Assembly: GCA_963721065.1 (NCBI GenBank) | Contig: CAVRHO010000009.1 | Location: forward strand, 62,001-126,000 | Direction: 5' to 3' | Source: CAWBLP01 sp963721065 | Lineage (GTDB): Bacteria; Pseudomonadota; Alphaproteobacteria; Acetobacterales; Acetobacteraceae | DNA: 64,000 nt | Part shown: positions 47,401 to 57,835 of the stretch, in pieces | Numbering within the stretch: the stretch's first letter is position 1 | Layout of the letters: each line of letters begins with the position of its first letter | Program-made: the position numbers and the translations under genes | The notes under the pieces: model-generated | What the model was told of the DNA's origin: nothing | What the model saw: the letters and a program-made list of their open reading frames with translations, nothing else | The model's database searches: none

Positions 47401-50400
47401 GAACGGCCACATCCTGTCCGTGGCGGACACCGCCGCCGGCACCGCCGCCAACGCCGCCGCCCTGACCGGCCTTGGCCTGAGCGTGACCGTGACCGACACC
47501 ATCGCCAACGTCGATGCGAATGCCGCCGCCCTGGTGGCACTCGGCAACGCGCTGGTGGCGGTGAACCTGACCGACACCACCGCGGTGACCGCGGCCGATG
47601 CGGGCGGGCTGCACGACCTGGCCGCGAAGCTGGGCGGAAACCCTGTGGAGGTGGCCGATACCGCGACCGCGGTGGACACCAGCCTGGCCAACCTGCAGGC
47701 GCTGGGCACGCACCTGACCTCCGTCCAGGTCACCGACAGCGCCGCGAACGTCGCAGGGGTGGCCACCGATCTGTCCGGCCTGAGCGCCATACTGGGCGTA
47801 ACCCTGACCGACACCGCGCCGGTGGATGCCGCCGTGGCCGTCGGCCTGCTGCCGGTCCAGGCAAACCTGGCAGCCGGCACCATGATCGACGTGGCCGACA
47901 CCGGCGCCGCCCTCGCCGCCTCGGAAGCCGGGCTGGCACAGCTCGGCACGGAGGTCGGCACCATCACGCTGACCGACGGCAACACCACCAACGCCGCCGT
48001 CGCCGCCGCGCTGGCGCCGCTCGACGGCCATCTCGGCGCCGCCGTGCAGTTGCAGGTGCAGGACAGCGCCGCCGCGATCGTCGCGGTGGAGACGCAACTC
48101 CTCGGCTTGCAGACCGACGGGCGCCTGGCGGGCGTCGTGGCCACCAATGAAACCGCGGCCGATGTGGTGGCGCACAGTGCCGACCTGGCAACCCTGCACG
48201 CCACGGCACAGATCATCGACACCGTCGCCGCGGTCAGCGCCAACCTGGACGCCTTGCAGGGCTTCCTCGATGCGGGCGGCAGCCTCAGCACCATCGCGCT
48301 GACCGACACCGGCACGCCCAGCGTCATCGTCTCCCTGGCCCAGGTCACCGCAGACGCGGGCGTGCTGGCGGCGCTGCCGTACCCGCTGTCCGTGCAGGAC
48401 CAGGCCGCGGCGCTGCAGGCCGACCTGACCTCCCCCGCCCCCGTGCTGGTGTTCGACCTGGCCAACATCAGCAGCATCGTCGTCACCGACAGCGGCACGA
48501 TCACACTGACGGCGCCGCAAATTCTCCAGCCGACGATCGATGACGGCGCTGGCTCGGTCCTGTCGAAGATGTCCGGCGGCAGCATCGCCGTGACCGACGC
48601 CGCCGTGGCCGACCTCGACCGCATCGCCACGCTCGGCGTGGTGCCGACCTCGGTCGCGGTGACGACCACAAGCGCCAACCTCCAGGCGGACCTGAGTTCC
48701 GGAAGCTCCAGCCTGCTGGCGCATCTGGGCCTGGTCACCACGATCACCGCCGATACCGGCACCGTGACGCTGACCGAAACCCAGGCGCTGGCAACCGGCG
48801 TGGATGACGGCGTGGGCTCGGTCTTCGCCAAGCTGAACGGTTCGGCCAGCCTGGCGGTGACGCATGTCCTGGCGGCCGATGCCGCCACGGTGGCCGCGCT
48901 GCCGGTCGCGCCCGTCAGCATCGCCATCGACGACACCGCGGCGAACATCCAGGCGGACCTGACATCCGGCAGCTCCGCCCTGCTGGCCGAACGCACGCTG
49001 ATCAGCGGGATCACGGTCAGTGACAGCGGCCCGATCACGCTGACCGAGGCGCAGGCGACCGCCGCGCACATGGATGACGACGCCACCTCGATCCTTGCGA
49101 AGATGCCCGGTGCACAACTGACCGTCACCGGGGTCAGCCTGGCGCAGCTTCCCGCGGTGGACGCGCTGTATGTCGCGCCCGCCCACATGACGATCAGCGA
49201 CACCGCGGCGAACATCCAGGCGGACCTGACATCCGGCAGCTCCGCCCTGATGACGCATCTTCCGGTGCTTCAGGGGATCGTCGGCGACGGCGGCGTGATC
49301 ACGCTGACCGAGGCACAGGTGATGGCGCCCAACGTGGACGACGGCCCCGCTTCCGTGCTGGGCCAGTTCTCCAACGGCACGCTTCAGGTAACCGGCGTCG
49401 CGGTCGCGGACGTCCCCGCGATCCTGAACCTTGGCTTCGCCCCGTCCAGCATCACCGTCAGCGACACCACTGCGGCGATCCAGAACGACCTGGCGTCGGG
49501 CACGGACCTGGTGCCGAACCTGTCGCAGATCACCTGGATCGCCGCCACCAACGGCGGCACGCTGTCGCTGACCGCCACCCAGGTTCTGCAATTGGGCGTG
49601 GACGACGGGCCGGGTTCGGCCATCGCGAAGCTGACCGGCGCCAATCTGCAGGTGACCGGTGCGACGATCGGCCAACTGGCCTCGCTGGCGATGCTCAACG
49701 TTCCGCCTGGCGAGATCACCGTATCCGACAGCGCAGCCAACCTGCAGGCGGACCTGACCTCGCCGACACCGCAGCTGCTTTTCACCGCCGGGCCGGTGAC
49801 CAGCATCGCGCTGACCGACCCGATGGTCCCGGTACTCACGCTGACTGTTGCCGAACTGACGCGCGACAGCTCGGTGATGATGCTGATCACCACGCCATAT
49901 CAGTTGGCGATCTCCGACACCGCCGCCAACCTGCAGGCAGCCCTGCAGGCGGGCGCCCCGACAATGATGATGTTCGGGCCCCAGATCAGCACGATCTCCG
50001 TCGGCGGTAGCGGCATCATCACGCTGACCGCCGCCGAGGCGCTGCGCCCGATGATCGACGACGGCCCGGGTTCGATGATGTCGAAAATGACCGGCGAGAC
50101 GCTGGTCATCACCGATGCCCATGTCATCGATATCCCCATGCTCATGGGCATGTCCGTCATGCCCATGAGCGTGACGGTCAATGATACGGCCGCCGCCATT
50201 TCCGCCGACCTCGCGTCCGTGCTTCCGAACCTCGTGATGTGGTCCATGTCCGTCACCGGCATCACGGTCAGCGACGGCGGCACGATCCAGTTGACCGAGG
50301 CCCAGATCCAGGCGCCCGGCGTGGATGACAGCCCGACCGCCGTGCTCTCGCTGGTCTCCGGCGGAACGATCCAGGTGACCGGCGTGCTGGCGGCCGACAT

Positions 50401-53400
50401 CAACACGATCGCCAGCCTGCCGATCGCACCGACCAGCATCGTGGTCAGCGACACCGCCGCCGCCATCCAGGCGGACCTGGTTTCGGGCACGTCCGCAATC
50501 ACGGCGCATCTCGGGCTGATCAGCGGGATCACCGTGAACGGCGGCGGCACCATCACGCTGACCGAAGCGCAGGTGACGGCCCCCGGCGTGGATGACGGCG
50601 CGAGTTCCGTGTTCGCGAAGATGACCGGCGGCTCGCTCGCCGTCACCGGCGTGGATGTGGCGCATATCGACACGGTGGCGACGCTGCCGGTGGCGCCCAC
50701 CAGCATCGCGGTGACCGACACCGCCGCGCTGATCCAGAACGACCTGGCCAGCGGCACGTCGGCCATCGTGAACCACCTGTCGCTGATCGGCGGCATCACC
50801 GTCAGCGACAGCGGCACCATCAGCCTGACCGAGGCCCAGGTGCTGGCACCGTCGGTGGATGATGGCGCCGGTTCGGTGTTCGCGAAACTCAGCGGCGGCA
50901 CCCTGACCGTCACCAATGTGGCGGCGGCCGATGTCGGCACGGTGGGCACCCTGCCCTTCGCACCGTCGCATATCCTGGTGAACGACACCGCGGCCGATAT
51001 CGCCGCCGACCTGGGGTCCGCCTCCTCGCGGATCGTGGGGAACCTGGCCCTGATCGAACTCGATCACGGTGAACGACGCCGGCACGGTCACGCTGACCGC
51101 GGCGCAGATCGAGGCGGCCGGCGTCGATGCGGCCCTGGCCAAGCTGTCCGGCACCGTGGTCGCCAGTGCCGTACCCGTGAACCAGATCGCCACGGTGCTC
51201 GGCCTCGGCGTGCCGCCCAGCAGCATCTCGGTCGCGGACACTGCGGCGAATATCGCGGCGGACCTGGCCTCCGGCACGTCGGTGATCATCGCCAACCTGC
51301 CGGCGATCACCGCGATCTCGGCCCCGTCCGGCAATATCAGCCTGACCCTGGCACAGGCCACCGCGCCAGGCGTGGATGACAGCGCGACCTCGGCGATGGC
51401 CAAGCTCAGCGGCACCACCCTCACCGTAACGGGCGTGGCGCTGGCCGACATCCCGACCGCACTGGCGCTGCAGGTGCCACCGGATCACATCGCGATCAGC
51501 GACACGGCGGCAACGATCCAGGCCGACCTGATCTCGGGCACGCCGGCAATCCTGCCGCTGCTGTCCCAGATCAGCGCCATCACCGTCTCCGATGCCGGAA
51601 CCATCCAGTTGACCGCGACGCAGATCCTGGCCGCCGGCGTGGATGACGGCCCAACCTCGGCGCTGGCAAAGATGAGCGGCGGGACGCTGGCGGTGACCAA
51701 TGTCGATCTCGCATCGCTCAACACCATCGCCACCCTGGCCGCGGCACCGAACGCGATCGCGGTCAGCGATACGGCGGCCAACATCCAGGCCGACCTGGTC
51801 TCGGGTTCCTCGCAACTGGTGGCGCACGACGCCGTGCTGACCGACGTGAATGCCAGCGACGCCGGAACGGTCACCTTGACCGATGCCCAGATCACCGCGC
51901 CGGGCGTGGATGACGGCGCGACCTCGGCACTGGCGCATTTCTCCGGCGGCACGCTGGTGGTGACCAATGCGGCGACGGCCGACCTGGCGACGCTGGCCGG
52001 GCTGACAACGGCGCCAACCCAGGTGCAGATCAACGACACCGCCGCGAACGTCCAGGCAGACCTGGTCGCCGCCACGTCGCAACTGCTGACCCATGCCGGC
52101 ATCGTCGGCGGCGTGACGCTGAGTGAACTCGGGCACGATCAGCCTGACCGAGGGCCACGCGTTGCGCGCCGGCGTCGATGACAGTGCCAGCGCCATCATG
52201 TTGCATGTGTCCGGCGGATCGTTCCAGGTCACCGGAGTGCCGATCGCCGACATCGGAACGATCCTCGCCCTGACGCGGGTGCCGAACAACATCACCGTGC
52301 AGGACACCGCCGCAAATATCGTCGCCGATCTGGCGGGCAGCAACACGATCCAGGCCAACACCCCGTTCATCACCGCGGTCGCGGTGAGCGACGTCGTGCT
52401 GGGCGTGACAACGGTCGAGGCGGTGTATGACGGGCTGAACGGCATCGTCAGCTTCAACGAGAGCAACCTGACCATCTCCGACACGGTCGCGAACCTGCTC
52501 GCCGCGGAGACGACCCACGCGATGATGCTGTCCGCCGCACAGGCGGTGACGCTGAGTGCCGATGCCACGGGCGTGTCCGCAGCGGATGCCACCACGCTGT
52601 TCACGACCCTGAACGCCCAGCTCAACGGCCACCTGGTGGGCGTGACGGACAGCGCGACCAACCTGCTCGATCCGGCGAATTTCGCCGGTGTCAACTTCGC
52701 CACCTCGGTGGCGCTGAATGCCCCGGCCACCGTCAACGCGTATGACGCGACGCTGCTGGTCACGCTGCCGCACTTCAATGTCGGCGCACAGCCGATCACC
52801 GTGGCGGACTCGCCCACCAACCTGCTGGATGCGGCCAACGCCACCGGCATTGCCGCGGCGACCGCGGTTACGCCGGATGCGAACTACACCGTCTCCGGCG
52901 CGACGCTGGGCCTGCTTGCCGCAATCCCCACCTTCGGCGATGGCACGCACACGCTGACGCTGCAGGACACGGTGACCAACGTGCTGGGGCTGAGCGCGCC
53001 GGTGCTGGCTCTGGCCACGCAGGTGGACGTCGCCGACAGCGCGGCCAATGTCACGGCGAACCTCGGCGCCCTGCAGACCCTGCAGACCACGCTGTCGGGT
53101 CAGAGCCACACACTGGCGCTGTCGGTTGCCGGCGCGGTGGCGAACACGCCGATCATCACGGTCGATGCCGCCACCTATACCGCGGACCAGGGCGCCCTGG
53201 ACGCGGTGGATACCGCCGGCATCATCAAGGTCGTCGGCAACGCGACCGACCTTGCCGCCCTGGCCACCACCCTGCACAACGACGCAGCGGTGGGCGAGGT
53301 GGACGTCACCGACACCGCCAACAACATCCTGCTCAACCTGCCGACGCTGGAAAGCATCGGCGCGAAGTTCCTGGGCGCGACGATATCGGATGCAACCGTC

Positions 53401-55941
53401 ACCGCGGCGATGGTGGCCCAGTTGCTGACCATCCCCAACCTGCAGGCGGGCGGGCTGGTGGTGTCCGACAGCGGGTCACAGATCGCCGCGGCGATCGCGG
53501 CCAACGGGCAGGCGGGCCTGGACTTCATGAATGCCCAGACGGTCCAGCTCAACCAGAACTCGGTGGTGACCGCGGGCGACGCACTGACGCTGGAAGGCCT
53601 GACCGGCCTGCAGAAGGGCGGCTACCAACTGTCCGTCTGGGACTCCGCCACGCACCTGACCGACAACTACGACGGCTACCTGGCCGCCGTGTCGGCCGGC
53701 ACCATCGACGCGGTGTACCTGCGCACCCCGGGCGGCACCGCCACGATCACCGCCAGCACGGCATCGGCGCTGTTCTCCATCCCGAACTTCGACAAGAGCA
53801 ATCCGGACACCACCCCGAACGTGCTGACGGTGCAGGACACCGCCGCGCATATCGACGGTGCCTATACCGATCTCAGCAGCCACCGGGCCCAGATCGACAA
53901 CCTGGTGGTAAGCGGGTCGGCGACAATCACCGATGCGACACTGGGCCACCTGCTGTCACTGGCGGCAACCGCCGACGTCGGGGTGAACATCACGGTCCGC
54001 GATACGGCCGCGAACATCATCGCCAACGCGCCGGCGCAGGTGGGCGGGTCCCCCACCATCATGCCGGTGGCGTGGCTGCTGTCGGGCAGTGCCACGGTGG
54101 ATGAGGCGGGCGCCGCATTCCTGGGCTCCTTGTCCGGGTTCAGCGCCGGCGCCTACACGCTGACGCTGTCCGCGGACGCCACGATCGGCGTGACGGACGC
54201 CAACGCGATCGGGGCCCTGGGCAGTTCCTTCCAACTGGGCGGCTACCACCTGTACCTGCCCGGCACGGTGGCGGACATGTCCACGCTCTCCACCGCAGCC
54301 AAGGCGATCGTGGTGCCGCAGATCGCCGACACTTTCGCCAATATCGCCACCCTGCTCCCCGGCTCCGGCGTGCTGGGCGGCACGATCACGGTGTCCGACA
54401 GCGAGGCGGTGACGGTCGCCCAGGCGGCGGCCTTCCTGGCCCTGCTGCAGGTCGGCGGCGGCACCGGCATCCCGGCGACGAACGTGCATTTCGGCGGCCA
54501 TATCGAGGCGGTGACGGATACGCTGGCCAACATCCAGACCCTGACCGGGACGCAGGCGTGGCTGCAGAACACCTCGGTGCAGAGCGACTTCAGCCTGGTG
54601 GTGGCGGATACCGTGGCCAACCTGGTCGATCCGGCGAATACCGCCGCGCTCAGCGCCATGGCCGGCACGACGCTGTCCGGCAATCTGACCACGACCGCCG
54701 CCGATGCCGAGGCCCTGTTCGCGGTGCAGAACGCCATCCACTTCAGCCTGGACAGCCACACGCTGACCGTACAGGACACCGCGGCGAACCTGCTCGACCC
54801 GGTGAACATCGACGGCGTGGGGCTGGCATCGGTGCTGACGCTGACCGGGCCCGACACCGTGTCGGCCGCCGGGGCCGAAACGCTGCTGGCCAACAGCCAC
54901 TTCCAGCTCGGCAGCACGCTGACCATCAGCGACAGTTCCGGCGCCCTGCTGGATGGCGTGTTGTCGAACGCAATCGCGGGCAGCGCGTATGCGTCCAACA
55001 TCCACGTGGAGTTGTCGGCCCCCGAAACGCTGGATGCGCAGACCGCGCACCGGCTGGTGAACCTGCCGGGCTTCACCAACAACGGCGACCTGTCGATCCA
55101 GGACAGCGCGTCCTACCTGCTGAACGCCAACAACCACGACGCCGAAGTGCTGGCGACCAGCGTGACCCTGGCCGGCAATGAGACGGTGTCCGCCACCACC
55201 GCGGTGCACCTGGCGGCGGTGCCGCATTTCAGCCTGGGCAGCGACGTGCTGCACCTGGCCTCGAACGACTACGCCGATGCGGCAACGCTGAAGACGATCG
55301 CCGATTTCGGCACCGGCTTCGATCCCAACGGCCACACGCTGACGGTGACGCAGGACACGATCAACCTGACGCCGACCGAATACAACAATCTGCAATCGGA
55401 CGGGCTGGTGGCGAACGGGCACGCGCTGTCGGCGATCCCCACCGGCCTGACGGCGGTCGAGACCGGCGGCAACGTCACGGTGGACGGCACCGGCGTGAGC
55501 GGCGCAACCGTCACCCTGTATGACGCGAGCGGCGGCGTGCTGACCACCGGTGCCGCGGCCCCGGCCTTCACGGTGACGGCCGCCGATGCCGGGGTGAACA
55601 TGTCGCTGACCGAGACCATCGGTGGCAACGCCGCCACGGGCGAATCGGCCCCGGTGGTGCTGCTGGACCAGGCATCGGTGGAAACCATCGTCACCGGCGA
55701 CGCGGCGACCTTCGCCACCTCGGGCGCGGTGCACCTGGCGGGGTCGGAGTATCTCGACCTCTACGACGCCGCCTCGGCGCCGGCCAACCCCGCCAACCCG
55801 GCGCTGGTCTATGACGCCACGCAGCACACGCTGTCGCTGGATGTCAGCGGCCATGCGCCGGTGGTGCTGGTGACGTTGGGCGGCGCGACCACGGCAGCGC
55901 ATCTCGACGCGACCGAGATCCTCGTGAAGCACGCGGTCTAA
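41405..55941 (+). CDS. Giant repetitive type I secretion substrate (putative adhesin), two frameshifts
   Basis: About 4844 residues when repaired. No catalytic domain is visible. About residues 1-2010: tandem units of roughly 50-60 residues with the pattern A-x-V-x-A-A-Q-A...L-x-x-LP-x-F...H-x-LTV-x-DTAANLL. About 2010-2330: shorter units like NLQALGTHLTSVQVTDSAANV. About 2330-3670: about 16 units of 89 residues (DTAANIQADL...GITVSDSGTITLTEAQV...GVDDG...VTGV). Then the first class returns to about 4650. The last 80 residues (LVYDATQHTLSLDVSG ... TEILVKHAV) resemble the C-terminal signal of type I substrates. I see no RTX GGxGxDxxx repeats and no cysteine. Frame breaks at 51057-51058 and 52123-52126, each one extra A. 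ATG at 41405 is chosen over an upstream TTG because Cys appear only before it. The ABC exporter starts four bases after its stop. Confidence 0.85.
48415..52420 (+). repeat. Tandem 267-base (89-residue) coding repeats
   Basis: About 16 head-to-tail units inside the giant gene. The spacing is exact where two units are nearly identical: GCGAACATCCAGGCGGACCT begins at 48941 and again at 49208. Units share GVDDG and VTG(V/A) landmarks. The match between neighbouring units is high enough to make assembly collapse or expansion possible. Confidence 0.8.
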
Positions 55942-55944
55942 GCG

Positions 55945-57654
55945 ATGATCGCGATGCTCCGCAGTGCACCGGTGCGGCAGACCCTGTCTGCCGTGGCCGG
56001 CCCGCTGGGTTGGGTTGCCCTGTTCTCCTGCTCGGTCAACCTGATCTATCTCGCCTCGCCGCTGTACATGATGCAGGTCTACGACCGCGTCATGCACAGC
56101 CGCAGCATACCCACGCTGCTGTATCTCACCGTCGCGGTGGGGCTGTGCTACACGGTGTATGCGATCCTCGACGGCGTGCGCGGCCGGGTGCTGGCCGGCG
56201 TCAGCGACGTGGTGGAGGACCGGCTCGCCCGCGCCCTGATGACGCATGTCACCACCCCGGCGCGCACCGCGCGGGAGCAGCCGCACGCGGTGCACATCGC
56301 GCGGGATCTGGACACGGTGCGGCAGTTCGCCGCCGGGGCCGGCGCCCTGGCGTTCATCGACCTGCCCTGGTCGCCGATCTACCTGGCCGCCATCACCCTG
56401 CTGCATCCGCTGCTGGGCGCCTATGCGGTGGGCTCGGCGATCGTGCTGATGACCCTGTCGCTGATCAGCGAACGCTCCGCCCGGCAGCCGATGGAACGCG
56501 CCGGCCAGGTGGCGACGCGGGCCTACCAGTTCGGCGAGTCGGTCACCCGCTATGCCGACTGCGCCCGCACCATGGGCCTGGGCACCGCGCTGACCGAGCG
56601 CTGGCGGACGCTGCGCCAGGACATGCTGTCGGCGCAGAACCGCGCCAGCCACCGCGCGGTGGTCCTGGGGTCGGCCAGCAAGTGTGCCCGGCTGTTCTTC
56701 CAGTCCACCATCCTGGGCGTCGGCGCCTGGCTGGCGATCCACAACGAGGTCAGCGGCGGCGCGATCTTCGCCGGCTCCCTGCTGCTGGGGCGCACGCTGC
56801 AGCCGGTGGAGGCGATCATCGGCGCCTGGCGCCCCACCCTGGCGGCGAAGGAAGCCCTGGGCCGCATCAGCGCACTGACCGCGACGGACGGCACGGCAGC
56901 CCGGCCGGTGACCCTGCCGGAGGCGCATGGCGACCTGGAGCTGGAGGGCGTTGCCTGGACCCCCGCCGGCATGATGCGCCCGGTGGTGCGCGGCATCACG
57001 CTGCGCATCCAGGCCGGCGCGGTGCTCACCATGGTGGGCCCCAGCGCGGCAGGGAAATCGACCGTCGCTCGGCTGATGGCGGGGGCGATCCGGCCGGACC
57101 ACGGCGCGGTGCGGCTGGACGGCGCCGACCTGGCCACCTGGGATGGCGAGCAACTGGGCGGTGCGATCGGGTACCTGCCGCAGGAGGTGGCGCTGTTCCC
57201 CGGCACCATCCGCGACAACATCGCGCGCTTCGGTCCGGCCAGCGACGATGACGTGGTGGCGGCCGCCACCGCCGCCAACGCACACGAGATGATCGTGCGG
57301 CTGCCGCACGGCTACCAGACGGTGCTGGACGACATGGCGGCCTCGCTGTCCGGCGGGCAGAAGCAGCGCATCGCCCTGGCACGCGCCCTGCTGGGCAACC
57401 CGTCGGTGGTGATCCTGGACGAGCCGAACGCCAACCTGGACTCCGAAGGCGAGGCCGCGCTGCACGAATGCGTGCTGGCGCTGAAGCAGCAGAAGCGGAC
57501 GGTGGTGATGGTGACCCACCGTGTCGGCCTGGTGCGCATCTCCGACCACGTGGCGACGATGAAGGAAGGACAGATCACCGGCGTGCAGCGCACCGCAGAA
57601 TTCATGGCGGCGCAGATGCCCACGCCGGTCGCAGCGGCAGGAGGCCGGGCATGA
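55945..57654 (+). CDS. Type I secretion ABC transporter, permease-ATPase (PrtD family)
   Basis: 569 residues. The N-terminal membrane domain (helices around 20-42, 55-75, 130-150, 155-170, 255-275) has PLYMMQVYDRVM, a motif of PrtD/LapB-like exporters. The ATPase domain has Walker A GPSAAGKST (about 364), signature LSGGQKQRIALARALL (about 468), Walker B VVILDEPNANLDSEGE (about 488) and H-loop VTHR. There is no N-terminal C39 peptidase domain, so the substrate is not cut on export. The ATG is four bases after the stop of the giant protein gene, which indicates co-translation with its presumed cargo. Confidence 0.93.
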   Translation: MIAMLRSAPVRQTLSAVAGPLGWVALFSCSVNLIYLASPLYMMQVYDRVMHSRSIPTLLYLTVAVGLCYTVYAILDGVRGRVLAGVSDVVEDRLARALMTHVTTPARTAREQPHAVHIARDLDTVRQFAAGAGALAFIDLPWSPIYLAAITLLHPLLGAYAVGSAIVLMTLSLISERSARQPMERAGQVATRAYQFGESVTRYADCARTMGLGTALTERWRTLRQDMLSAQNRASHRAVVLGSASKCARLFFQSTILGVGAWLAIHNEVSGGAIFAGSLLLGRTLQPVEAIIGAWRPTLAAKEALGRISALTATDGTAARPVTLPEAHGDLELEGVAWTPAGMMRPVVRGITLRIQAGAVLTMVGPSAAGKSTVARLMAGAIRPDHGAVRLDGADLATWDGEQLGGAIGYLPQEVALFPGTIRDNIARFGPASDDDVVAAATAANAHEMIVRLPHGYQTVLDDMAASLSGGQKQRIALARALLGNPSVVILDEPNANLDSEGEAALHECVLALKQQKRTVVMVTHRVGLVRISDHVATMKEGQITGVQRTAEFMAAQMPTPVAAAGGRA

Positions 57655-57835
57655 TCACGGACATTGCAGGACGACACACCGACTCCCTGCCCCCTTGTGG
57701 GCGTGGGCTCGCCGGCGTCGCGGAAACCCCCATGGCGCCAGACTCCCCGCCCGTTTGTGCGGGGGGACCCGGGCGGAGGCATATGCACCCCACCCCGGCA
57801 CCGGGGTTGCAACCTCTCCCGCGGGAGCTGTCACG
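57655..57835. other. GC-rich gap between the exporter and adaptor genes
   Basis: 181 bases with hairpin-forming blocks (TGCCCCCTTGTGGGCG, CCCGCCCGTTTGTGCGGGG). It may be another kind of dispersed repeat. No gene is supported; it interrupts an otherwise tight operon. Confidence 0.4.

Noticed and set aside
44744..51451. A 2235-codon open frame on the minus strand opposite the giant repeat gene
   Set aside because: It mirrors the codon bias of the plus-strand gene, is rich in Gly/Arg/His with no domain, and has no start context. It is a shadow of high-GC coding DNA. The same applies to the minus-strand frame at 53956-57549.
48415..52420. CRISPR array or non-coding satellite
   Set aside because: The 267-base units are translated in one long frame with conserved amino-acid pattern and no spacer structure.
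41405..55941. RTX toxin or haemolysin
   Set aside because: No GGxGxDxxx nonapeptides and no catalytic or pore-forming domain were found. Only the secretion partners match that class.
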